Shown here: positions 1-12,900 of the stretch, piece by piece
Layout: the number at the start of each line of letters is the position of its first letter
Numbering within the stretch: the stretch's first letter is position 1
Source: Pomacea canaliculata
Lineage: Eukaryota > Mollusca > Gastropoda > Architaenioglossa > Ampullariidae
Direction: 5' to 3'
NCBI RefSeq assembly: GCF_003073045.1
Contig: NC_037600.1
Span: 14,155,188 to 14,219,187 of the forward strand
Length of the DNA: 64,000 bases
Made by a program: the position numbers and the translations under genes
Notes under the pieces: generated by a model
The model's database searches: none
What the model saw: the letters and a program-made list of their open reading frames with translations, nothing else
Told to the model about the DNA's origin: nothing

Positions 1-3000
1 TGGCAGATGAGGTTCTGCTTGAAGTAACTGTATCAGATGAAGGGATTCTTGTCGGGTTTGAACCCTGCTCAACATCTCCAGCTGCAGAGTAATTGTGTGA
101 CAAAGATTTATCTTCAATGCCAGAGGACAGATTAAGATTTTTCCATTGTGAAAGTTCTCTTGGATTTTCAGATGCTTGAGATTCATTCTGTTCCAGCACA
201 AGGCCTGCAAATGATGAGTCCCCAGATTTGTTATCTTTAAAGCTTTGGTTGCTTGTTCTCTCAGGAAACTCCTTAGGTTCAGGTGAGGGTGGGGGTGGAG
301 GTGGGGCAGCTGCCAATGAGCTTGATTCAGCCATAATCATTTTGGCACGAATGGTGCTTTCAGACCTTCGCATACTTGGACCTGAGTGTGCTCGATGTGC
401 AGGCACTCCTTGTTCAGTCGGGATGCCACTTTCTACACCACCGACTGCGCCAGCTGCAGACCTCGATCTCACAGCATTGTTGTCGGTATCATAAGTTGAT
501 TCTTTCACCTGTGGCCAATAGTCTGCAGCTATGACAGAAGCTCCATATTCTGGCATAGGGAGCGCTGTCTCTTCGTCTTTTAAAGAAGATGGAGCGTGTG
601 AAAGAGGCTCTATAAATGGAGAGTTCTTGTCCTTCATTGTTGTCAGGGACTGATCAATCTCCTGGGCTGTCTCACTGATCATGCTGAGACCTTTTAAGCA
701 GACAGAAAAGCTATTTTATATCACCGTCAGTTTAAATATTGATGCACTTTCCATTTAATTCACAAATGCAAATGTGAAGTAAACTTTTCTCTAATATTAA
801 AGTTTAAGATTACTGGAGAACTCAACTACACAATGGCTGAAAATTGTAAAATTCTCTTACCTGCAGCCACTTTTGATGCTAAAGGACCATGACTTGTTCT
901 CAACGCTTGTCCTTCGTGAGAAGGGGACTGGTGTTTTTTACTTGACAGCTGCAGGACTGGCTGCTCTGAATGTGAACTGTCTGTGAGTTGTGAACCCGCC
1001 GTAGGCAGATAAAGAGACTGCGATGTAGATATCACTTGTATTTTTTCCGATTGCTGTAAACAAAGGAATACAAGGAATATACTACCACAATCCTTTAAGA
1101 AAGTTAAACAGCAGTTTCGTGATCTTTCCTACCTTTAGTTACTACTATATCTTTCATTCTTGTTAGGAAACATTTTTCTTTCTTATTGCGTAGTGCAGTT
1201 TTAGTCCTTGCAGTACTACTCCAATTATATTTCTGTAATAGCTTTATATTTCTCTCATTTTGACTCTTCCTATACAGTTTGCAACTGCAGATGTGAACAT
1301 CTTATAGCTACAGCTTAGTTGCACTGATTCATCCATATGAATGAGTTAATCATTCAGTGACAGCTATTACATACATCATTTTCATGTGCAGCAGACACCA
1401 TGACCTCTTGATTAGGGTCAGCATCTTTGAAATCTGATGCAGATGGCAGATTGACTTGTATTGTGGTCCCATGACCAGATCCTATAGTTTCTGTGCTGCG
1501 TACACTCTGAGGTGGTGTTGGTACAGGTACTGATTCAACCCAGAAAAGATAAATTTAATGATTTGAAGTATGTAATAAAACACATTTAATGATAATGAAG
1601 ATAAGGCTGTTTGCCTTATTTATATTTAAAAAATCAATGATACCTGCCTTTTTGTATGTGAATGTTTAAAATATCTGGAATCAATATTTTCCCACAAAAA
1701 AGCAGCAAAAACATCCATTATGTGGATGGCAGATAGGAGTTGATCACAATGGATAGTGCATTTTTACTTATGGAATTTCAAATCCCATGCAATGAAATTA
1801 GTTGTTTTTTTTAAATTTTCATTTCTAAACTATGTTGTGCTTGAATAACATTTGTTTTCCCATTGTTTAAAGTGATGCACCTAAAATACACTTGCATGAA
1901 ATAAAGTTCATATAAGCAAGATGCCAACACAGGCAGGCAAGCACACACACACGCAGCTCTCTCACCCAGTGTGAAGTCAAGCTGATGTTTAGTTTTATAC
2001 ACAAAAGCACGTGTCTGTTGCAAACCACGTGGTAACTCTGGAAGTCCAAGAGAGACTGAAGGAATCTTTTTTCGTAGTAGGTGTGATAGGTCAGCCTGGG
2101 ACTTGGCCTCTTGGGCTGACTGTTCTTTGCCTGTGGTTTAATATGATAAATTTAACCAACTTTCCTTCTGAGTTTAGTGCCTTTTTCTTCTGTATGAAGG
2201 TGAAATTGGAGATGATTTTATTTTAAAAAATATAGCATTATGTTATTCTTTTGAACTGTAGCCTATGGCTTGATTGACCTCCTTGCACTGAACAAAGTAT
2301 TATCAGGAAGAAGAAATAAGCAGGCAAGAATTGTATTATTTCTTTGCCCTTTAAAATTATTCTTTTAAGCACATAACATCCCTGAATAAACTTGAGTGGA
2401 ATAAGCAGTTTTTAAGTCTGATTTTTTTATTCTCCATTGTAAAGGACACTTGCGATTCATTTACATATACTTTACCTAAATTTACCACAGCTTACCTACG
2501 ATTCCTGGCACTACCTTGTAATGAGGTATCACTGTCGGAAAAAAATCTGAGGGAGAACACACATTGGTTCTACTTTCATTTCTTGCTGAATATTCACTGC
2601 TTTCTCCATCACCACAATCCATCTGGAAAACTGGCTTTTGCTGCATAGCATAGGTACCACGGATGTTTCTCTGCCTTGATGGGTAGAGGGGCACCTTCTG
2701 TTGTAGGAAGACATCACTAGTGCCAAGTCCTGAAGTGAATGTCATGCTCTCCTTTGTTCCCTTAGGCCCAGCATGAGCAGTGGCAAGAACTTCTTGGATG
2801 ATGCCATGGATTCTTTCCTTGGAGACTATGTCACTGATATGCGTAACAAGAGCAGGAGGGTTAAACAATTAAAAAAAAGTAAAATTGAGTCTAAATTTTG
2901 ATATGTTGGCTTGAGAATAAACACACACACACACAGAGAAAAATATATTACCACTTTTAAAATATTCACAAATTCACAATCTGCTCAGGACACATTGTTA

Positions 3001-6000
3001 TGCCTGTTACTTTTTGACATTGGCTGGTTCCTTACCAAGTTTTCTCCCCTTTCCAGACATACCCACAAATCTGCATGTGTACATACACAAATACTCCCAC
3101 ACAAAGGCACATATCTGAACACAGAGAAAGGGAGAAATGCAGCTTGTTCAAGAATGTCACCCCAAATTGTTTCAAAAATGTCCTGAGCAATAGATTTTTC
3201 TGCTCCAGGAGATTTAAATACATCATTTTCAAACAGTGCACATTTCACTTCAACTGTCTCAGTGTCAACATGCTCAGCTATTCTTAACAATGGAAAAGCT
3301 ATCAGTACTTTGCATGGGCACCAGTAAGAAACCCAGATTATTTTATTTTTCAGGTCCTATTCAAGCAAAATCTAATTCTGGCACTGTTTGAGATCAGTTA
3401 TGCAGTATTTTAAATATCTTGGCCATTATTTTTAATGAAAACATCTACATATCTTACCAGTTGTAGGACAAATGGCTACTTACAAAATTAATTTTTTTCC
3501 CACATGAAATATCTTAAAATATATATATGCTCTATAGGTGTGTGTACGTGTGTGTATAACAACCTTTCTCATAATGCTAGTCCTTTTTCACACCCTCCCT
3601 TTTTTGCAGTTTCATGTTACTCTCAGCTCTTGTTCTTGTTATTTGGTTCCTCTTTGTGTTTTCTGTATTTGATTTTATTCTTTGTTTAGTACGGTTGTTT
3701 ATTCTTTTATAGTTCATATGTTATTTGTTTGTTTTCCTATCCCTCATATGCTGTCCATGTTTCGTTCTTGTTCTTAAGCACTAAGAGCATGCTCCATGGG
3801 AGTGTATGTGCTTTATTATAACTTTTTTCTACCTGTAGTGTCAAGAAAGACCAAATTAAGCAATATAAGTACTTCAGGATCCTGTACTTTCTATTTGCAC
3901 TCAGAAAGTTAGACATAAATTTCAGGAGACTGTTAGCTTTTCTTTTGCCAGACTTATACTACATTAACTCATCAGCCTTCAAATATGGGTATTCACTTAA
4001 AATTATCCACAGATGTTACAGACTTCTCAGCTGAGAGACATTTTGGAGTTTACTACAGATAGAAGTGATGAAGTGCAGGTGTGAACACGGCTCACCTTCT
4101 TTTTATGTGGTCCAATACTTGCACTAGTGCATCAGGTGGCAAGGCCAACAGTTCTCTGATTCTACAAAGCATGAATAAGCCAGCAGCGATGTTGCAGCAA
4201 AAATCAAACACACCATTTCTTTATTAGTGTTCAAAGCACACAAAAGCTAGCTATTTAATGTGTCTCACCCAATATTTTCAAGCAGTTATGTTTTCAAAGT
4301 GGTCGAGAAAAGAGAATTTTTTTTCATTAAATTTTTTGTCTTCAACTTTATTAGTACACTGCACACTAACGCTTGCTATTATTAAATTAAAATTAAGGTT
4401 TAACTTACTAAACCCAATATCTTCCAACAATTGTGTTTTTAAATGGCTCAGAAAAGATTTTTTTTTATAGATGTTTGGTCTTTAACTTTGGAACTTAATT
4501 TATATTTAAATATGAAACCTATTGCTCAATCTTCACATGAAGAACATTCAAGCTTGTTAAAAATTGAACAGTGTTAGTTTGCTTGAAATCAAATCAAAGT
4601 CAAGTTTCACATGAACAACTCTTACTGGTATACATGGTCTATGATGCATCAGTAGTCAGCTCAGATGATATCATCACTGAACACTTTAATCCCCATTTTA
4701 TTTTTCATCAACATGAATAGCCTTTAATTATTTCATGATAGATGCTTTATGCTTTATCTGTGAAGAAAGAGTTGGCACAAATTTATTATTTCAATGTAAC
4801 AAATAAATTTAGAACTAAAAATAATGGCATTCTTCTGACTTAACATTTTATTTCAACATTATATATGTTCCAAGTATTAATAATGTAGTCTGTTTCTGCT
4901 GAAAAGAATTTTTGATAGGCTAAAATATATATCATGCAAAATCAACTCCAATGCTATTAAATAAAAGCAAGTGTTCTATACTGACGCAGCAACTAAAATT
5001 AAATGTAAAAAAATATCTATATATCTATTCCTTTTCATGCAGACAGTCAAAATGATCACTACTAGCCTATTTCTACACTCTGAAATCTATCTGTGTGAGC
5101 AATAATGTTTAAAAACCTTTGTAAGATCTGCTCGCGTATGCAGTCTATGCAGCTAGAACATGCAAACAAATGAATTAATTTTTTATGATACAGAACTTCA
5201 GAAAGCATGACTTCTCAAACAATTTCATTGCATGTTTTAAAGCAAGCTTTCATTATTGACACACTACATACTCTATTATCTGTTAGTGATGCACACAAAA
5301 GCTGATCATAACTTAATGAAAATGTGTATGAAAGACAATTACGTGATTTTAAAAAAAGGGGCAAAACTATAGTCGTAATTTGATAAATAAATGAAAGGCT
5401 GAAGAAGGAACGTACATTATGCCCTACCAATAACAATTAATAAACCTTTACACTTACCCATCTGAGTCAAAATCAGGCTTAGAAGCGCCAGTGTAAGGTG
5501 TCTGAGGGTAAAGTGCTCTCTTGAGAAGTGGTATCTTTGACAAAGACTGCTTCTTCTGCTATAAAATAAGTCTTAAATGAATTTTTGATAAGGAATATCT
5601 CAGCAATGTTGAATGTTAAAATGCATGTAGGACTTCTTTATGAACATTATTATTGTCTTTAAAAAAAACAATTAAAATTAACTTCCAGCCATTTGGCCCA
5701 GAGGACCTTAATTCTGATTAATTTGCCATTTATAAATGTGAAACGTAAAAAATAGAATACTAAATGAACAAGAAATTTCTACAAGCAAAAACAAGAAACA
5801 AGCACTTCTGTCAAACTATGTATCAAACATTTTAATAATAAAAAAAACTTTTAACTTGTTCTGTAAACTCATTATCTCATTTTTATTTTTGGTCACTGTG
5901 ATGCATTAACACCTTAAAGACTATCAGAATTAAAGAGGTTATGGGAAGAAGCTAGTGAGCTAAAACATAAAAAGACCACAGTCAGGTTGCTTGCCTAGTA

Positions 6001-8778
6001 TCTCACTCCTCACCACAACATTCAACACAGTTGTAGGTGTTGACAGCTCTTTTAATCTGGTGCTGGTTGATGGTGCCAGCAAAGAGTGAAACATACATCC
6101 ATCACTATCCACGATCTCCTCGATAGGGTACAGCGCCCAACTCTAAGCTTTCTGACTGTCCCTTCCCAATCCCTCCTATTATTTTTCCAAATCTTCTCAA
6201 AGGTACCCCAGCTACCTTCCCCTGTTGCCATGCAGCTCCCACCCATCTCCCTCTGTCCAGGTGAGTCACAGGGCACTGGACAACCAAACCTCTTCGATAT
6301 TATGGCAGCCCCTGTGTGTGTTTTTGAGAGGAAGGGGGCGTCCAGTCCCATACTACCATATTTATATGCAAAAACAATCTATTTATAGCACACTGTCCAC
6401 AGCAAAGTGTATTATAAGTGAACTGTCGTGGTGGTGGTGGTAATGACAGCAATACATGAAGTACAACAGCGATACAAGATGTACAATATCTATAGCAGTG
6501 ATAAATAATTTTTCAAAGAAAGAAAAAGAGGCAAGGTATAGATATTGGTCGAAATAAAATGAACTGAGCAATATTTTATACACAGATCTTAAACAGTTGA
6601 TGTGCAGTTAATACATGAGCAACATAAGCCAAGTAATGTTTTATAGGAAAAAAAAAATGAGTTTTATAACTGTGATATAAAAATGATTTCATTAACTGAT
6701 AAAAGATAAAAGCAGATAATTCTGACAGCAGTGCAAGGGAAACAAAGACTAGTTTGATGTCCACTGCGTACACACGCATACATAATGCATAGTTACAAGA
6801 GACCATTATTGGAATGGCATGACCACAAACCCACAAGCCTCCAGTTATTTTAGAAAAGGTAGATACATGGATTTACAAATTAAGTGAACTATAGCAGAGG
6901 TATGAAATACAGTCCTTGAGTACAAATCTATTACAGTGGTTAAAAACCACATCTACAGCAAGTGTTTACCTTCAAAACTGGCCAATCATCAAACTGCAAG
7001 CAAAGTTAATTGATTCACACAAAATACTTTTGATTACAACAGTATAAGCAAACTATAACTGCTGTAGTTGCTTTGAGATAAAGCAGCACTAAAGAAGCTA
7101 CACGGGCAGTTCTGATGCATGCTGTTGTGACAAATTTTACTTTTGAATGAAACCAAAGACAACAATAAACAGTTACAGAATTTCCTGTTCGAGAGATATG
7201 TTTAGAGTATATGCATCCTTGAAAATAAATATAAAGATTCATCTCCAGGGTACATTGAAGATCAGTTAGCTATTGCTTTTCTTTTGCTTAGTCTTGGACA
7301 AAGACAAAAGCAAAAGGGCTTAAGAAGTTTTGTCTCAAATGTTCCCGTGGCTTTTCTTTTTACCGTCAAGATTGGATAAAATGATGCTCAAAGCTTTCAT
7401 TACCAGTATGGTATTTTCTCTCTTCTGTTTCACTTCCATAGGTACCATAGCTTCTGTCAAATCCTTTGGAGGCAAGATACTAGGACCTGACTTTCCATTC
7501 CATGATCTGCCACAAAGATATTGGTGTGCACATATATCCTTCAGTGAGTTCTTTTAGTATGAGCTACTAGTATTGTAAGTCATTTTTGTAGAGGTAAACC
7601 ATAAAATCTTTCCCTCACCTGGCGGTTTCGCTTTTATTTCTCTTTTCCACAGATGATCTAGTTGAGTTGGGCACCCAGACCATACATTTCTTTGTCACAA
7701 ACGTTTCATCCCATGTGCTGCTTAGTTCCTCCTCATCAAACACCTCCTGTACCTCCACCAAATGCACTTGTGAGGCGGTCTCTAAATTCCTGTCTACATT
7801 GCTCAAAGCAGGAGATGAATGTGGTGCAACCATGATCAAGCTGTTGGGGCAGAGGGGGAATCAACAAAAAAACGATCAACAATACAGGTTTTTTTATCTT
7901 ACATTTATTGATATTTATTATGTCGACACACTCAAATGCAAAAAGCAATATTGTATGGTGAAATGTAGGCAACATGGTAACCTTGTGTTTAATAAAGTGT
8001 GCTGAATAGACCACCTTGTCGAGTGTAGAGCAGCGGGCTGATATGCTCGAGGTGATGTTTGCTGGGGTCCAGTAATATGAGCAGAGGAGGGTACCTGGCC
8101 TTCTCCATATTCATTTAAAAAGTTGTAAAATTTGACTGTTGGAAAATCTGCAATGTTGGAAGTGTGCAAACTGCTCAAAACCATTCTAAAGACTTTATTT
8201 ATTTAATTGTAATAAAAGCAAATAAAATACTTGACATATATACTACAATGTAACTAGACATATCTTTCACTTCTTTTGATAGAAACTGTTCTTAAACTTG
8301 GTGTCTTTATGGTTAGTCTCATGAAGGCATGTGTATGTTCCTGGTTGAGTGAAATCTTAAAGACAACACTTTTTCTCTGGGCCAGCTTATATATGAGGAG
8401 GGGGGTTTGTCCATCTTTCTATTGCTGCCTTACCTTCCCCATCCCTCTAAGGCATCAGATACCCATTCCATGGCTGGCTCAACTGAGAGAAATATGATGC
8501 TTCACACAGGTATCAAATTGGCTAGCTATACTTGCCTCTAGGCTGCACAATAAAAACTACATGTACTTACCAATTTCTTTAGTGTCTTTCTTTGCCTGGG
8601 TCATGCAAGTGTGTGGTATTCCTCTCTCACGACGTTGATTGGAGTCCCAACATGCTGGGTGCTGGCATAAGGGGCCACATGATGTTTCATCTAGTTCTTG
8701 CTTAGATCTACTAGACACCATCACCTTTTGGTGGAACTCCAGAATTTTTGAAATATCCATTGGTGACGTGTCATCAAA
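1..8778 (-). CDS. Unidentified large multi-exon protein, C-terminal part cut by the window edge
   Basis: I built this model from splice sites and phase. Exons on the minus strand, 5' to 3', are 8571-8778, 8015-8147, 7619-7840, 7404-7506, 6970-6993 (24 nt), 5458-5558, 4096-4161, about 3050-3282, 2496-2833, 1375-1529, 861-1053 and 1-690 (open to the edge). Every junction keeps the frame except the one between 3282 and 2833, whose donor I could not fix. The product is hydrophilic and serine-rich, with an acidic patch (EVFDEEELSS), a possible helix (IRELLALPPDALVQVLDHIK) and a proline run (APPPPPPSPEP) in the last visible exon. I see no signal peptide, membrane segment or enzyme motif. The start is unresolved: an ATG at 8758-8760 lies in the first supported exon, but an upstream coding exon is possible. 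A scaffold protein is a guess from composition; I do not recognise the family. Confidence 0.72.
6970..6993 (-). CDS. 24-nt microexon of the minus-strand gene
   Basis: The exon encodes FDDWPVLK and is flanked by a strong acceptor (ctttgcttgcag) and a GTAAAC donor. It starts and ends in phase 0, matching the phase-0 end of exon 7404-7506 and the phase-0 start of exon 5458-5558. Including or skipping it would keep the frame, so it could be alternatively spliced. Confidence 0.65.
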
Positions 8779-8815
8779 CTGAAAGAAATACCGATGATTT
8801 GAAATTTTGGAATTA

Positions 8816-9122
8816 CAGGCAGTCCTCGACTTACGATGTTGTTCCATTCCGTTATGTCGTATTGTAAACCAATTTTTGCTGTAAGTTGGAACATATTGTG
8901 CGTAAATAATTAACATACTGTAAGCACTTATCCTATCCTAACACAATAATTATCAAAAAACACCTATAAAATACTTTTAATAATGAAATGTATTCTTCTG
9001 CCGTGCACACCAAAAACGAAGTTTGCGTTACAACGTTAATACCACTTAAGTCGAAACAAGGCTTTATACAGTAAATGGTGAAACATCTTAACTCACGACT
9101 GACGTAACCCAAGGACCGCCTG
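8816..9122. mobile_element. Non-autonomous DNA transposon (MITE) with CAGG termini and TA target duplication
   Basis: The left end reads CAGGCAGTCCTCGACTTACG and the reverse complement of the right end reads CAGGCGGTCCTTGGGTTACG. These form imperfect terminal inverted repeats flanked on both sides by TA (8814-8815 and 9123-9124). A 307-bp element with CAGG ends and TA duplication fits the Tc1/mariner-pogo (Tigger) type. It has no coding capacity. Confidence 0.7.
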
Positions 9123-9354
9123 TATTAGATTATTTTTCAGCAGTAATAATGATGATCCTTGCAAACACTGTGTGAAAGAACTTCATGATCCTCTATTATA
9201 TGTCTCACATCAGTACAGACATTCAGCAGGTGTCTTCTTAAATTGTTAGTTTGTTTTGATGGCCATAATAATAATGTAGGTATTTGTCTATCGCATAGGA
9301 GAACTGTAGCGACCAGATGATGGAGGTGCATTATAAAAAGGATTACAGTCATAC

Positions 9355-9470
9355 GCCGTATAACGATGTTTTGACCAATGATCGACGTATCATATAGAAG
9401 GTTAATTTGTCCCAAAACCTACAATAATTATACGATTGATGTATTAAAACCGTTATATTCTCCAGAGTGC
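9355..9470. mobile_element. Second Tigger-like terminal fragment
   Basis: After a TA dinucleotide the sequence begins CAGTCATACGCCGTATAACG, with many CG-to-TG/CA-like positions, similar in style to pogo/Tigger-type termini. I could not find the matching opposite end, so this is probably a truncated or decayed copy. Confidence 0.35.
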
Positions 9471-9971
9471 AGCATAACCACACTTTTAACAGGAAGTTGC
9501 TCACTCTTGCTTAAGAACAATACAGCTGATAGGAATAGTAAATCAAATAAATGATTTCTTCTGTATTACCTTGGGAAAATTTACTGATGCCAACAATTTA
9601 AGTTGTTCCGTGAAAGACCACAGTTAAATCATTTACATTTGTAAAATAGTGTCTTTTTACATCTGTATGACATCAACTGTCGTTATTCTTCGGTGGGCAA
9701 AGGCCTTTAGCCTCCATTTTCAAACAACTTCGTAGCAACTTCTGATTCCGCATTCTTCAATATGGAAAATCTTGTGTCAAATAAAAAAAAGTATTTTTAA
9801 AATCACAATAGCAGTCCACTGTATTTATCCTTAAGATGACATTTGTCGAACAAATCTATTTAAATACATGCAATGATTATAAGTTTGTTTGTTATTCGCT
9901 GCTGCAAACCGGAAAAAAAAATTGGATGACTAGCTTCATCGATCGAGAGACGTGATTGCGTTGCAAAAGTA

Positions 9972-12900
9972 ATGATGGATTTTAACTCCATGAACTCCAA
10001 ATTTAAGAAGTTTGCGGGCGAAGCATCTACAGTTTTTAACAGAGCTGTGCAGGTAATGTTCACACAATTTCTTTTTATCCGAAAAAAAGAAAATCATTTT
10101 ACCGTTGCAAAACATTTCTAGTTGAGCCTTGAGGACTTTATTTCCGCACGCCCACTAGCTAGCAGCGATACTAGCTCTTGCTCATTCACTGATTCACCCT
10201 GCTAGATGCGTCACTAATGGCGTTATTAATTCCTTTCCACAGCTGGCTTAATGTTAAATAATGACAAAGAAATATAATAGTTTCTTCGTCCATTACTGGT
10301 AGGTCAGATAAACCGTCCGAAGCGCTGTCTAGAACCTTAGAATTTAGAGATTGCAGAGTGGGGAAATCCTTAATTTATAATTAATTGAAATATCAAACTA
10401 TTACACTTTCGGTACATATGAATTATTGGTGTTGCATCGGATATGAATTAAAACGACGTTTTTGAGCTTATCTTACCAGGAGCCCATCCTCCTCCCCAAA
10501 CGTTACCATGCTTGGGAAGTTGTCATTTCCCAATCTTTCTGACATATTTTTATGTTTTAGTGTCACATAGAGACCACTAACCTACAACATCTAATTTTAA
10601 CAAGTGACTTAGATCGCATCAAATATTTTTCAGCAAACGTTATTTTAAGAGGCTTGAATATACACAAATTTTAAGAATTATTTCCCTTGTGCTGCAGTAG
10701 TTACACCAAACAAATTTTTGTTATCAGGAAAAAAAAATATAATATTATAAACTACACTATTTTCGTTTTCATTCTAGTCAGTTCATAATCTTTCAGAAGT
10801 ATCCCTCATTGTTGTAGTGAAAGAAATCAGCAGCAGTCATAGTTTTGTAGCTATAAAAACTTCAGAAATTGTGACTGCTAATCATTCCATAGCACACATA
10901 TAGACTAGTGGGTATTTGCAAGTTTTTGTTGATTTTTGTCTACCCATCTCCATGTCCTTATATGTAAAAGGAATAGTTAAATTCATGATGATCTTAGAAG
11001 TCATCTTGATGAAATTTTTACAATCACTTGATCTGTCTCACTTTCATTTTGATGATTATTTGTTTGCAAAAATTATTAAAATTGTAACTGGAAAATACTG
11101 AATGCTGATTAAAATAGCAAAAATATCTTCACATGTTTAATTTAATGGTAGTGTTTGAAACAGTTTACATAGATACTAAACTCTCCTGAAAAAGACACTT
11201 TTTATAACCTAATTTTGGGTTAATAATTGTACATACAACAAAGAGTAATGATAATTAGAAATGTGGAAGAAAAGTGTGCATTAGGGAAAGAAAGTATTTT
11301 GAAATTATTGTCTTCCTAAGAATCTGCTAAGACAGTTTGCTGGAATCAATAAGTATCCTTTAATGTCAGTGTTTGTGTTGGATTTCATGGTTTCATAATG
11401 AATTTAACTGTTCTTTTTACTTATAAGAAAATGGATTTCATTGGATTTCAAAGAAGATACTTTGCATAGGTACAAGCAATGTCTGCCCTCAGGATGCATT
11501 GACAACTTAAGAAAACAAAACTCACTGTTTTGCGTTAGTGTTGCTTTGACAGTGGTTGATGATAGCTTTCTGTGTATTTGTTTTATCACAGTTTGCAAAA
11601 TTTTTCAATTTTAGGATGCCCCACAAAGACAGCCTTTTTTCCAAATTTGTTTTCCAGCAGTTATGGATGGATTATTGAAATTATGGTCAACAGTTAATAA
11701 CTTGCAGAGACATTATTGACAGTATAGACATGCTTATTTTAACAGTTAACCATATCTGTTACTACTCGTTTTTTCTAAATTATGTGATATTGTCCAACAT
11801 GGATATATATTTTAGAAGTATGTGTGTTTCTTATCCACAGTTCACAGAAGAAAAACTAGGCACAGCGGAAAAGACGGTACTTGATGCTCATTTTGAAAAC
11901 CTTCTAGTAAGAGCAGAAAAGACAAAGCAATGGACAGAGCAAATAAAACGATCTACAGAGGCACTCATTCAGCCCAACCCCAGTGAGTGAATGTGACTAT
12001 GTGCCTTGTGTTTTCATCCTTACAGCTGGAGCAGCTAATACAGAGAGGGATTCATGCTTTTTTATCATTGGTTAAACATATCTGTGTATGTCTCACTTTT
12101 AGTACTTTCTTCTTTTCCCATTATGTAAATCTGTGTGTTCTCACCATTTTTTCATTGACAAGTTGCTGAGAAAGGGGCATGAAACATACTTTCTACAACT
12201 AGTGTTCATTTTATGATTCTTTAAAATTAGATTCAGGGGTTTAGTTTACTTGCTTCCAGTTCTTTAAATAACTGATAAAGGGTCAAATAGAAAAATTTAG
12301 CACGTAAGTCTGTACATTATATCCAGGATTGAGAGTAGATTGATGCATATGTAACCCCACAAAAAACCACTTGGATGAGCACACACACAATAGATGATGC
12401 ATAAGAAATGCATGGTTAAGGGATGTGGGGAATCAGTGTTTTATGCGGAGCCAGCAACTGAGGCTATATCACGGCAAGACAGGCAGCCCTGTAAACAGAT
12501 ACCACATGCAGAGAAGCCAGGTCCAGAGAAGACTTCATGGAATGTATCCTTAAACGTGGGAGTAACAGAAATGATAGCACATGGAAAAGGAAATGTTGAG
12601 ACACAAATTCAGTCTGAACTGAGATTATTTCTCAATGAGGCTGAAAGATTTATTGTAAATGTAGACGAAAAAAAAAATTCTTAGACTGCTGTATTTTTGA
12701 AAATGATGTTTGTATTGTGAAGATGTATTGCATTTTGTAATGTTCTGCAAGTTTGTCATTTTGTGTCATTTTGCCTATTGTCATGGACATGATTGCAAGC
12801 AATACCTAGATTTAAAGTTCAGAATTACAGAATTAGTATAATCTTCTGTATAATCTCAATATCTGTAAACTTCTTTGTAATTTTCTGCAAGTGTATCACT

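Larger units (their letters stand above)
8779..9971. promoter_or_regulatory. Head-to-head intergenic interval, probable shared promoter region
   Basis: The first supported exon of the minus-strand gene ends at 8778 and the endophilin-B start codon is at 9972, so the two genes diverge from about 1.2 kb. Part of this is occupied by a TA-flanked inverted-repeat element (8816-9122) and a second fragment near 9355-9470. I see no clear TATA box next to the endophilin-B start. The true 5' exon of the minus-strand gene probably lies inside this interval, so the real promoter gap may be much shorter. Confidence 0.4.
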
